From CAKOSP01 sp964372145 (GTDB lineage: Bacteria; Bacillota_I; Bacilli_A; RF39; UBA660): a stretch of 7,677 bases of DNA. The translations under genes and the position numbers were made by a program. The DNA is taken from contig CAYJPM010000042.1 of assembly GCA_964372145.1 (NCBI GenBank), positions 1 through 7,677 on the forward strand. Direction: 5' to 3'. Of this stretch, positions 1 to 6,130 are shown one piece after another. The notes below the pieces were generated by a model. The model saw only the letters and a program-made list of their open reading frames with translations, made no database searches and was not told the DNA's origin. Within the stretch, counting starts at the first letter, position 1, and each line of letters opens with the position of its first letter.

Positions 1-471
1 AAAGAAGGTTTTTGGCTTTTCAGTGGACGTAAAGTGACTAGTCATACTCTTGGATTATATTTTTTTGTAAGTTCAACATTTAATTATACTATTAATTCGT
101 ATGGCGGGAGTACTAATGCTAATAGTGCGCTTAAATTACCTAAAAATACTTGGTATGATATGTATTTTTCTAGAACTGAATTTACAATTAATTCTATAAA
201 AATTCCTGTCTTTTCTCAAAATATTGTTCCAGAATCAGAGGGAGCTTCTATTTTACTTGGTGGTAATTTAGTAAATTGGGATGGTACAGTTGATACTAGA
301 CAATTTGAAGGGAGTATAAAATATTTTAAAATAACTGACGCTATAAGTGGTGAATTACTTAGGAATTTTGTTCCAGTTAAATTAAATGATACAAATGAAG
401 TATTATATTGGGATACTGTTGAACAAAAATATTATAGAAATATAGGTACTGGAGAATTTACAGATATTTAA
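1..471 (+). CDS. Phage tail/fibre-like protein with LamG-type C-terminal domain (5' end outside window)
   Basis: The reading frame is open from base 1, so this is the C-terminal 156 residues of a longer protein; the in-frame GTG at 34 has no SD site and is probably internal. What is visible is a beta-rich, Ser/Thr/Asn/Gly-rich sequence with a concanavalin/LamG-like pattern: a segment ending FEGSIKYFKITD, then GELLRNFVPVK, LYWDTVEQKYY and a final GTGEF. In Bacillota phages this ending (a 'drawn-out' cue on displacement, then 'LYD...YNxGTGTF') is common on tail, fibre or other structural proteins, where the domain is thought to bind host surface glycans. That assignment is from recalled family patterns, not a search. 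The downstream small membrane protein fits a phage late region. No signal peptide can be judged because the N-terminus is missing. It could instead be a bacterial surface lectin-like protein. Confidence 0.6.
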   Translation, partial: KEGFWLFSGRKVTSHTLGLYFFVSSTFNYTINSYGGSTNANSALKLPKNTWYDMYFSRTEFTINSIKIPVFSQNIVPESEGASILLGGNLVNWDGTVDTRQFEGSIKYFKITDAISGELLRNFVPVKLNDTNEVLYWDTVEQKYYRNIGTGEFTDI

Positions 472-535
472 ATAAATATAAACTTATTAATTAATTATAT
501 ATTTTATATAAGAATATAATAAATCAGATAGAACT

Positions 536-540
536 GGTGA
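536..540 (+). promoter_or_regulatory. Ribosome binding site that selects ATG 546
   Basis: GGTGA lies 5 nt before ATG 546. The upstream in-frame GTG at 537 sits inside this SD-like stretch, so ATG 546 is the better start for the holin-like gene. Confidence 0.5.
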
Positions 541-545
541 ATAAA

Positions 546-899
546 ATGAGTGAAATAATAAAGTTGATTACTGACTATGGTTTTGTATTTGTTTTTGTGA
601 GTATATTTATATATTTTATATTTAAGTATGGAGAGAAGTTTTTAAATATATCTTTAACAAGGATGGAAAATAAAAATTATATGATTGATGCTTTAACAAA
701 ATCTTTAGATAATTGTACAAATGTAATTAAACATAATACTAAAGCTATGGATAATAATTCTTCTGTTATTAAAAGTTATACCGATAATGCTCATAAATTG
801 GAAAAGAAAATAGATGAATTAATTTTAACTAATAAAGAAAGAGAAAATACTACAAATACAATATTAACTGATATTAAAATATTAAAAGATAGAAAATAA
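546..899 (+). CDS. Small membrane-anchored coiled-coil protein, BhlA/holin-like
   Basis: The protein is 117 aa from ATG 546. Residues about 11-29 form one strongly hydrophobic aromatic/Val/Ile segment (YGFVFVFVSIFIYFIFKYG), a single membrane span close to the N-terminus. The remaining roughly 85 residues are polar and probably helical, with regular hydrophobic spacing and many Lys/Asn/Asp/Glu, consistent with a coiled coil on one side of the membrane. Size and layout match BhlA/UviB-like and other holin-like proteins found in the lysis modules of Bacillota phages and bacteriocins, and the gene directly follows a phage tail-like gene. If so, it would help permeabilise the membrane or release phage. 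No endolysin follows; chromosomal-type genes start 50 nt later. The family assignment rests on architecture and context, not a conserved motif, so a tail-associated or hypothetical membrane protein remains possible. Confidence 0.5.
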   Translation: MSEIIKLITDYGFVFVFVSIFIYFIFKYGEKFLNISLTRMENKNYMIDALTKSLDNCTNVIKHNTKAMDNNSSVIKSYTDNAHKLEKKIDELILTNKERENTTNTILTDIKILKDRK

Positions 900-901
900 G
901 G

Positions 902-930
902 ATGAAATAATTTATCTAGTTTGTTATAAT
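902..930 (+). promoter_or_regulatory. Promoter with extended -10 for the 950-3029 gene cluster
   Basis: A consensus TATAAT (925-930) is preceded by TGT (922-924), giving a TGn extended -10. A partial -35, ATGAAA (902-907, 4 of 6 matches to TTGACA), sits at an ideal 17-bp spacing. Predicted transcription start is near 937, where the SD site of the next gene begins, so the leader would be only about 13 nt. It separates the phage-like genes from the downstream unit. Confidence 0.6.
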
Positions 931-936
931 CTTTAT

Positions 937-944
937 AAGAGGTG
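937..944 (+). promoter_or_regulatory. Ribosome binding site for the GTG start at 950
   Basis: AAGAGGTG is a strong SD match placed 5 nt before GTG 950 and fixes this non-ATG start. Confidence 0.6.
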
Positions 945-949
945 TAGTA

Positions 950-1210
950 GTGATAGAATTAAGTTATGAAGAAATATTAATAAACGAAGATTATCAATTT
1001 ATCGAAATTGAAATGATAAATTATTGCCATTTGGCAGTAAATATGGATTCGAATAAAGTTAGTAATTATTATCAAAAGAAAAAATTATTTATAGATTTAT
1101 TTAATCAACATTTTGATGATAATAAAAATGGTTTGAAAGAAGATTCATCGATGATTAAGTTAAGCAGAAATCATTTTTTATTTTTATTTGAAGATTTTAA
1201 AGATAACTGA
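950..1210 (+). CDS. Hypothetical acidic 86-aa protein, first gene of the cluster (or 5' half of a frameshifted gene)
   Basis: I do not recognise this protein. It starts at GTG 950 with a strong SD and an upstream extended -10 promoter, so its expression looks real. The product is 86 aa, soluble, without signal peptide or membrane span, rich in Asp/Glu/Asn/Lys and aromatic residues, and probably mostly helical (for example around YYQKKKLFIDLFNQHF). The C-terminus (HFLFLFEDFKDN) is hydrophobic and ends at TGA 1208-1210. The next frame is open from 1164 and its gene runs on to 1616, so the two overlap by up to 47 nt in a T-rich tract. Either two translationally coupled genes exist or a single protein of about 220 aa is split by a one-base shift. 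No catalytic or binding motif is visible. Confidence 0.55.
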   Translation: MIELSYEEILINEDYQFIEIEMINYCHLAVNMDSNKVSNYYQKKKLFIDLFNQHFDDNKNGLKEDSSMIKLSRNHFLFLFEDFKDN

Positions 1211-1616
1211 AAAATATAGTAATGTTATGTGTTTTGATGATAATGATGTTATAAATGTAAATTTCAGTGAAGATAATTTATATGTCAAAGTGCTAGTTAG
1301 TAAATTGGATCTTGAATTAAGATTGTTTGAAATTAAAGCTGAAAATCTAAGTAGTGATGTTATAATAAAAAAAATAGAAATTTTAGAAAATATTATTGAA
1401 TCTAATAATTTTAATTTAATAAATAATTGTGAATTTATAGAATTATATGTAAAAGATGTTAAATTTTTATTTAATTTTGATTCGAATTATAAATTACCAT
1501 GTCTGAGAAAAGAAATTGTAAATAAAAACATTTGTTGTTATGTTGATAGATTTTTTTCTGTATCTAATAATCATTATACAAGAATAGCAAGTTTATTTAG
1601 AAAGTATGATAAGTAA
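1188..1616 (+). CDS. Hypothetical protein overlapping the previous gene (or 3' half of a frameshifted gene)
   Basis: I do not recognise this protein. The frame is open from 1164, just after a TAA at 1161-1163. Possible starts are TTG 1188 (142 aa) or ATG 1227 (129 aa), and neither has a convincing SD site. That is unusual beside its neighbours and favours either coupling to the upstream gene, whose stop lies 20 nt past the TTG, or a frameshift joining the two. The product looks soluble, with alternating beta-like stretches (VINVNFSEDNLYVKVLV, FIELYVKDVKFLFNF) and a central helix (IIKKIEILENIIESN). Five Cys are spread out without a metal-binding spacing. It ends 2 nt before the MBL hydrolase gene, so it belongs to the same transcript. 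Its function is unknown. Confidence 0.5.
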   Translation: MKILKITEKYSNVMCFDDNDVINVNFSEDNLYVKVLVSKLDLELRLFEIKAENLSSDVIIKKIEILENIIESNNFNLINNCEFIELYVKDVKFLFNFDSNYKLPCLRKEIVNKNICCYVDRFFSVSNNHYTRIASLFRKYDK

Positions 1617-1618
1617 TT

Positions 1619-2149
1619 ATGGAAATTAAAGTTGTAGTAACAGGTTACTTAGAAGAAAATTGTTATTTAATTATTAAAAATAACAAAGTTTTAGTTGTCG
1701 ATCCAGGAGATGATTATGAAAGAATAATGGAAGTTATTTCAAATAAAGAAGTAATTGGTATATTAATAACGCATAATCATTTTGATCATGTAGGGGCGCT
1801 TAAATATTTTGATAAAAATATACCTGTAATAAAAAAAGATAATGTAGATGAGGGATTATTTAAAATAGATGATTTTGAATTTAAAATTATATTTACTTTT
1901 GGTCATACAGATGATTCAATTACATTTTATTTTGAAAAAGAAAAAATTATGTTTACGGGAGATTTTTTATTTAAAGAAGAAATAGGTAGGTGCGATCTTC
2001 CGACTGGGAATTTTACAGTAATGTTAAATAGTTTAAGAAAAATAATTAAATATGGTGAAGATATTATTGTTTATCCAGGACATGGTGATAAAACCACTAT
2101 TGGTTATGAAAAAAGTAATAATAAATATATTTTAAATTTGGAGGAATAA
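1619..2149 (+). CDS. MBL-fold metallo-hydrolase, glyoxalase II-like (YqgX type)
   Basis: This 176-aa protein has the full metallo-beta-lactamase-fold metal site: THNHFDH (H52, H54, D56, H57), H96 in FGHT, D115 in FTGDFLF and H155 in YPGHGD. The N-terminus (GYLEENCYLI) and the ending PGHGDKTTIGYEK are typical of the small YqgX/GloB-like branch of about 200 aa, which lacks the C-terminal glutathione-binding domain of true glyoxalase II. It should be a cytosolic di-metal (Zn/Fe) hydrolase of thioesters or related esters; the substrate cannot be read from the sequence. In low-thiol Bacillota a glutathione substrate is unlikely. The gene starts 2 nt after its upstream neighbour with only a weak SD, suggesting coupling. 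Its last codons contain the SD of the PHP gene, so the two are expressed together. Confidence 0.88.
   Translation: MEIKVVVTGYLEENCYLIIKNNKVLVVDPGDDYERIMEVISNKEVIGILITHNHFDHVGALKYFDKNIPVIKKDNVDEGLFKIDDFEFKIIFTFGHTDDSITFYFEKEKIMFTGDFLFKEEIGRCDLPTGNFTVMLNSLRKIIKYGEDIIVYPGHGDKTTIGYEKSNNKYILNLEE
2140..2145 (+). promoter_or_regulatory. Ribosome binding site of the PHP gene inside the MBL gene
   Basis: GGAGGA lies in the last codons of the MBL hydrolase gene, 5 nt before ATG 2151. It is the strongest SD in this cluster, so the PHP protein may be made at a higher level than the genes before it. Confidence 0.65.
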
Positions 2150-2150
2150 T

Positions 2151-3029
2151 ATGATTGATTTACATATGCATACAACTTATTCTGATGGAACATGGCCTAT
2201 ATTAAAAATGTTACAGGAAGCAGAAAATGCTAATCTTGAATTAATATCTATTACTGATCATGATACTTTAGATGCTTACTTTGAACTTAATAATATTAAT
2301 TATAAAGAATATTATAAAGGTAAAATTATAAATGGTGTTGAACTTAATGTTGTATTTGATGGATTTAAATTTGAAGCTCTTTGTTATGATTTTGATTTGA
2401 ATATAATGAAAAAATTCATATATGATAATTATAAAGCAGAAGAACTTAATTTAAATAAAGAATTTGAAATGATGTATAATAATTGTTTAAAATATAAAAT
2501 AAAAATAAGTAACAATCTTAAATATAATAAAGAAGATGGCTGGCCTATAGATGTAATATATGCTGATATAAAAAAATATTCTGAAAATAAAGAATTGTTT
2601 CATGAAGAAGAATGGAGTAATATTGATAAATTTTTCTTCTCTTGTTTAGTTAAAAAAGATTTTCCTTTATTTATTGACTGGAGTATTCATTATCCTACTA
2701 TAAATGAAGTTTATGAAATAGTTAAGAAATCTGGTGGGAAAGTTTTTGTTGCTCATATATTTAGGTATGGTTTTTATGAACCAATTAAATTTTTAGATGA
2801 ATTAAGAGTAAATAATATTATTGATGGAATTGAAGTTTATCATTCATCATTTACTAGTGAACAAATTAGTGTTTTAGAAAGTTATTGTAATAAATACAAT
2901 TTAATGATGTGTGGTGGTTCTGATTGTCATGGTGATAAAAATGCTGAAAGAAAAATAGGAGTAGGTTTTGGAAATTTAAATATACCTATGAGTATAATTG
3001 ATAATTGGTCAAAAAAAAGAAATAAGTAA
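2151..3029 (+). CDS. PHP-domain phosphoesterase (YciV/RNase AM-like)
   Basis: The product is 292 aa with the PHP metal-binding motifs in order: DLHMH (H5, H7) with YSDGT (D12), TDHD (residues 35-38), NGVEL (E64), AHIF (H202), GIEVYH (E228, H231) and GGSDCHGD (D258, H260). PHP proteins bind a tri-metal centre and cleave phosphomonoesters or phosphodiesters. The order, the length and an insert of about 100 residues between E64 and H202 resemble the YciV group, known to hydrolyse 3',5'-nucleotide bisphosphates and to trim RNA 5' ends. Histidinol phosphatase is a less likely alternative because no histidine genes are nearby. The usual AHP motif is AHIFRYG here. The start ATG has a strong SD. The gene ends directly against the convergent gene on the other strand. 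PHP membership is secure; the substrate is inferred. Confidence 0.85.
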   Translation: MIDLHMHTTYSDGTWPILKMLQEAENANLELISITDHDTLDAYFELNNINYKEYYKGKIINGVELNVVFDGFKFEALCYDFDLNIMKKFIYDNYKAEELNLNKEFEMMYNNCLKYKIKISNNLKYNKEDGWPIDVIYADIKKYSENKELFHEEEWSNIDKFFFSCLVKKDFPLFIDWSIHYPTINEVYEIVKKSGGKVFVAHIFRYGFYEPIKFLDELRVNNIIDGIEVYHSSFTSEQISVLESYCNKYNLMMCGGSDCHGDKNAERKIGVGFGNLNIPMSIIDNWSKKRNK

Positions 3030-3042
3030 TTATTTCTTTTTT
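3013..3042. terminator. Bidirectional hairpin spanning two abutting stop codons
   Basis: Bases 3013-3025 pair perfectly with 3030-3042 (13 bp, loop GTAA). One arm is A-rich and the other T-rich, so each strand reads out a hairpin whose 3' arm ends in a U run. The stem has only one G-C pair, so it is weak, but its place between convergent genes suits a two-way terminator. Both TAA stops (3027-3029 plus, 3030-3032 minus) lie at its centre. Confidence 0.5.
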
Positions 3043-3704
3043 ATTTTCTTAGGAATATTTTTAATGAAATCTTTAATTTCTGGATAATTTATAAAAATTC
3101 TTTTTAGTAAATAATTATTTTTATTTAAAAATTTAGTTACTTCTTTTTTGAAATTTTCTGTTTGATCAGCTGAGATGAAACTTTCTATTTTTCCTTTAAG
3201 TTTAAATGCAACGAAAAATGATATTATATAGTCTATTATGAAAATTACAAATATTACAAAACCTATATTAATGATCCATTCACTTGATAATTTATTTAAT
3301 ATTGTTGTGAATGTAGGGTATAGTATTTTAACGTTTATTATACCTCCAAATCCAAATAATATTAATCTAGTTAATTCTATTCTTCCGTTTAAGTGATATT
3401 TATTATGTGTGTAATCCCACCATCTAATTGAAAACATTTTTTCCATTACATAACTAACTATGTATTCTATTGTTCCACATATTAATACACTTAAAATAAA
3501 TATGTTAAAATAATTTGTTACTTCATATAATAGTAGTACCATTGCAATTGATCCAGCTCCAAAAATAGGAAGATAAGGACCTATTAAAAAACCACGATTT
3601 AATATCAATTTTTTTTCATCAATAAAAATTACAGGAATTTCTATGAGAAGACCTAAAATTGAATACATCATAAATAATAGAAACCAAAAAAATATATTTT
3701 CCAT
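3030..3704 (-). CDS. Multi-pass membrane protein, putative ABC-transporter type IV / CmpB family
   Basis: This 224-aa protein shows the hallmarks of the PF06541-like 'putative ABC transporter type IV' (CmpB) family of Bacillota: an N-terminal span with YSILGLLIE, the signature NRGFLIGPYLPIFGAG (residues 36-51), WWDYT (95-99) and NGRIE (106-110). Hydrophobic segments lie at about 4-28, 48-60, 66-88, 111-132 and 144-168, so about five membrane spans. The C-terminal 55 residues are Lys-rich and cytosolic by the positive-inside rule. The family has no established transport substrate, and no ATPase gene is adjacent, so the ABC label should be taken as a name only. ATG 3704 has an AGAGG SD 5 nt upstream (3710-3714) and its own promoter. 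It is monocistronic, convergent with the PHP gene and divergent from the hyd operon. Confidence 0.8.
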   Translation of the reverse strand: MENIFFWFLLFMMYSILGLLIEIPVIFIDEKKLILNRGFLIGPYLPIFGAGSIAMVLLLYEVTNYFNIFILSVLICGTIEYIVSYVMEKMFSIRWWDYTHNKYHLNGRIELTRLILFGFGGIINVKILYPTFTTILNKLSSEWIINIGFVIFVIFIIDYIISFFVAFKLKGKIESFISADQTENFKKEVTKFLNKNNYLLKRIFINYPEIKDFIKNIPKKIKKK

Positions 3705-3721
3705 AATAACCTCTATTATTG

Positions 3722-3750
3722 ATTTTATCTTATATGAGTAAATTAGTCAA
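3722..3750 (-). promoter_or_regulatory. Promoter for the CmpB-family gene (minus strand)
   Basis: On the minus strand, TTGACT (3750-3745, 5 of 6) and TAAAAT (3727-3722, 5 of 6) are separated by exactly 17 bp. Predicted start is near 3715, directly before the SD at 3710-3714, giving a leader of about 11 nt. Confidence 0.6.
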
Positions 3751-3792
3751 TTATATATATTAGTGTGATTACGTGAAATCATATTTTTTTTA

Positions 3793-3809
3793 TGTCTATT
3801 TAATAGACA
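3793..3809. promoter_or_regulatory. Palindromic operator candidate overlapping the -35 of the hyd promoter
   Basis: TGTCTAT-TTA-ATAGACA is a perfect 7-bp inverted repeat with a 3-bp spacer. Its right arm contains the TAGACA -35 box, so a bound dimeric protein would block RNA polymerase, fitting repression of hydCBA. The TGT...ACA outline faintly recalls redox regulators such as Rex, but the arms do not match the TTGTGAA/TTGTTAA Rex half-site, so the regulator is unknown. Function is inferred from symmetry and position. Confidence 0.5.
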
Positions 3810-3832
3810 ATGTATTATAAATTTGATATTAT
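3804..3832 (+). promoter_or_regulatory. Promoter of the hydCBA operon
   Basis: TAGACA (3804-3809, 5 of 6 matches to TTGACA), a 17-bp spacer and TATTAT (3827-3832, 5 of 6) preceded by TGA make a near-consensus sigma-A promoter with an extended -10. The start is expected near 3839, about 18 nt before the GTG start codon. Confidence 0.65.
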
Positions 3833-3842
3833 AAATATAATA

Positions 3843-3848
3843 GAGGAG
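3843..3848 (+). promoter_or_regulatory. Ribosome binding site for the hydC GTG start
   Basis: GAGGAG lies 8 nt before GTG 3857 and supports this start; no ATG in frame lies nearby. Confidence 0.65.
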
Positions 3849-3856
3849 TACTAAAA

Positions 3857-4316
3857 GTGAAGTTAGATAATGTGTTAAATAAGTATTCAAAAGATAAAAG
3901 TAATTTGATTGAAATATTAAATGAAGTTCAAGATATGGAAGGTTATATTAGCTTAGATAGTCAAGTTATGATATCTAAATATTTAGAAATAGAACTTGCT
4001 GAAATATATAGTGTAATAACTTTTTATTCTAGATTTACATTAGAACCTAGTGGTAAATATAATATATCNNNNNNNNNNTTGTATGGGAACAGCTTGTTAT
4101 GTAAAAGGTGCTAAAGAATTATTAGATCATTTAGAAAAACTTCTAAATATAAAATTAGGTGAAATAACTTCTGATAGAATGTTTAAAATAGTTGAAAATA
4201 GATGTGTAGGTGCATGTTCTTTGGCACCTGTATTAATAGTAAATGATGAAGTTCATGGTAATTGTACTAATGAAAAATTAGAAAAAATTATTAATGATTT
4301 AAGGGGTAGTAATTAA
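3857..4316 (+). CDS. hydC: NuoE-like [2Fe-2S] subunit of NAD(P)-linked [FeFe]-hydrogenase (interrupted by assembly gap)
   Basis: This is the small thioredoxin-fold subunit (HydC/HndA, homologous to NuoE) that carries one [2Fe-2S] cluster and partners the flavin subunit. Before the gap the NuoE helical domain is clear (LNEVQDMEGYIS, then IYSVITFYSRFTLEPSGKYNI). After the gap come CMGTACYVKGA and RCVGACSLAP, which supply the four ligands in C-x4-C and C-x3-C spacing. Ten Ns at 4069-4078 put the halves in different frames. Family spacing (GKYxIxVCxGTAC) needs just two residues between I70 and the first Cys, so about three bases are missing and the protein would be about 150 aa, slightly shorter than usual. 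The GTG start follows a GAGGAG SD and the operator-controlled promoter. Its TAA overlaps the hydB ATG by one base, which suggests coupled translation. The frame break is an assembly artefact, not a pseudogene, in my reading. Confidence 0.88.
4069..4078. other. Assembly gap (10 N)
   Basis: Ten undetermined bases lie inside hydC between codons for GKYNI-S and CMGTAC. A true 10-base gap would break the frame, so the number is probably a placeholder; about 3 bases would restore the conserved motif. Confidence 0.95.
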
Positions 4317-6124
4317 TGAGTAAGTTAGAATTCATTAGAAGTCAAAAAGTCGATAATTTAAATGTCAAACATATTTTTGTATGTGCAGATACTGGTTGTT
4401 CAGCATCTGGTTCAGAAAAAATCCTTGATAAATTAAAAGAATTGACTATAGATATAGAAAATATTGAAGTTATTAAAACTGGGTGTTTTGGACTTTGTTC
4501 AAAAGGTCCTTTTGTTGTTATAAAACCTGATAATATATGTTATGGAAATGTTAAATTAGAAGATTGTGGTGAAATAGTTAATTGTATCTTAAATGATACA
4601 ATTTGTAATAATTTATTAGTTAAAGATGTAGATGGGAGTATTAAAGAGAAGTTAGAAAATATTTCTTTTTATAAAAAACAACATAGAAGAGTTTTAGGTT
4701 TATGTGGAGTTATTAATCCTGAAAAGATTGATGATTATATAAAACATGATGGGTATAAAGCTTTAGAGAAAAGTTTATCTTTAAAAGGTGAAGATATTAT
4801 AAATGAAATTAAATTATCTAATTTAAAAGGTAGAGGTGGAGCTGGATTTCCTACTGGTTTAAAATGGGAATCAGCTTATAAAATATCATCTAAACAAAAA
4901 TATATAGTATGTAATGCTGATGAGGGAGATCCAGGTGCTTTTATGGATAGAAGTATTTTGGAAGGTAATCCTCATAGTGTAATAGAAGCTATGATTATAG
5001 CAGGTATAGCAGTAGGAGCTAATAAAGGATATATATATGTAAGAGCTGAATATCCTAAAGCAGTTACTAGATTAAGAAATGCTATTAAAAATGCGTATGA
5101 ATATAATATTTTAGGAAGTAATATACTAGGTAGTAATTATAACTTTGATTTAGAAATTAGATTAGGAGCAGGAGCCTTTGTTTGTGGTGAAGAAACAGCT
5201 CTTTTGGAATCTATTGAAGGTAAAAAAGGAAAACCTAGAGGTAAACCTCCATATCCTACTGAAGTAGGATTGTGGGGAATGCCTACTGTTATAAATAATG
5301 TTGAAACATTATCTAGTATACCTAATATTATTTTAAAAGGTAGTGATTGGTATAAGGAACTTGGTACAGAGTATTCATCTGGAACAAAAGTATTTGCTTT
5401 AGGTGGTAATGTTGTTAATACTGGTTTAGTTGAAGTTCCAATTGGTATAACGCTACGAGAAATAATATATGATATCGGTGGAGGAATTCCTAATAATAAA
5501 AATTTTAAAGCTGCTCAAACTGGTGGTCCATCAGGAGGTTGTATACCTAAAGAATTATTAGATATTAAAATTGATTATGATACGTTAAAAGATGCTGGTT
5601 CTATGATGGGATCAGGGGGATTAATTGTAATGGATGATTCTAAATGTATGGTTTCACTAGCTAAGTTTTATTTAGATTTTTCAGTAAGTGAAAGTTGTGG
5701 TAAATGTACACCATGCCGAATAGGTGTTAAAAGAATGCATGAGATACTTGAAAAAATATGTTCTTTTGATGCTACTATGGAGGATTTAGAAAATTTAGAA
5801 ACTTTAGCTAATACAATTACTAAAACAAGTGTATGTGGTTTAGGACAGGCAGCTCCAAATCCTATTCTTAGTACTTTAAGACATTTTAAGGAAGAATATA
5901 TAAGTCATATAATAGATAAAAAGTGTCCGGCAGGTGAATGTAAAATTAATAAGAATATTGTTATTATAAAAGATAAATGTAAAGCTTGTGGTATATGTCA
6001 GAAAGTTTGTCCAAAAAATGCTATCGAAGGTGAAAATAGAGAAATTAGATTTATTAACAAAAGTAAATGTATTAAATGTAAAGCATGTATTAGTAAATGT
6101 CCATTTAATGCTATAGAAGGGTAG
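4316..6124 (+). CDS. hydB: NuoF-like FMN/NAD(P)-binding subunit of [FeFe]-hydrogenase
   Basis: This 602-aa diaphorase subunit (HydB/HndC) exchanges electrons between NAD(P)H, FMN and the Fe-S chain leading to HydA. Domains in order: an N-terminal thioredoxin-like [2Fe-2S] domain (C23, C28, C57, C61); a NuoF core with the FMN/NAD(P) loops GRGGAGFPTGLKW (172-184), NADEGDPGAFMDRS (200-213) and GAGAFVCGEETALLESIEG (284-302); an SLBB-like region (about 355-435); the NuoF [4Fe-4S] ligands SCGKCTPC (C461, C464, C467) and C507; and a C-terminal 2x[4Fe-4S] ferredoxin domain (C555-C565 and C585-C595, each CxxCxxCxxxC), preceded by C537 and C542. Length and layout are normal for the HydABC/Hnd type. ATG 4316 overlaps the hydC stop (TAATG) and has AAGGGG 9 nt upstream. 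The sequence does not settle NAD versus NADP preference. All motifs are intact. Confidence 0.93.
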   Translation: MSKLEFIRSQKVDNLNVKHIFVCADTGCSASGSEKILDKLKELTIDIENIEVIKTGCFGLCSKGPFVVIKPDNICYGNVKLEDCGEIVNCILNDTICNNLLVKDVDGSIKEKLENISFYKKQHRRVLGLCGVINPEKIDDYIKHDGYKALEKSLSLKGEDIINEIKLSNLKGRGGAGFPTGLKWESAYKISSKQKYIVCNADEGDPGAFMDRSILEGNPHSVIEAMIIAGIAVGANKGYIYVRAEYPKAVTRLRNAIKNAYEYNILGSNILGSNYNFDLEIRLGAGAFVCGEETALLESIEGKKGKPRGKPPYPTEVGLWGMPTVINNVETLSSIPNIILKGSDWYKELGTEYSSGTKVFALGGNVVNTGLVEVPIGITLREIIYDIGGGIPNNKNFKAAQTGGPSGGCIPKELLDIKIDYDTLKDAGSMMGSGGLIVMDDSKCMVSLAKFYLDFSVSESCGKCTPCRIGVKRMHEILEKICSFDATMEDLENLETLANTITKTSVCGLGQAAPNPILSTLRHFKEEYISHIIDKKCPAGECKINKNIVIIKDKCKACGICQKVCPKNAIEGENREIRFINKSKCIKCKACISKCPFNAIEG

Positions 6125-6130
6125 TTTGTA

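Noticed and set aside
495..520. A/T-only palindrome TTATATA-TTT-TATATAA (495-511) followed by TATAAT (515-520), a possible terminator or promoter before the holin-like gene
   Set aside because: The stem has no G-C pair and no -35 lies at a sensible distance (TAATTA at 17 bp). Such patterns arise by chance in this base composition; the 472-545 spacer holds nothing I can support beyond the SD.
3766..3781. Second imperfect dyad TGATT-ACGTGA-AATCA in the divergent region, vaguely FNR/CRP-like
   Set aside because: Only 5-bp arms, and it fits no known consensus well; it lies upstream of both -35 boxes but was not strong enough to call as an operator.
3857..4316. hydC as a pseudogene or as two separate genes
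   Set aside because: Both halves match consecutive parts of one NuoE-type protein and the frame change falls exactly in the N gap, so an assembly artefact explains it.
5101..5142. Near-duplicate ILGSN-ILGSN in HydB (residues 266-274) as a repeat expansion
   Set aside because: NuoF-type proteins normally have a similar 'LG.NILGS' stretch here, so it looks like ordinary family sequence.
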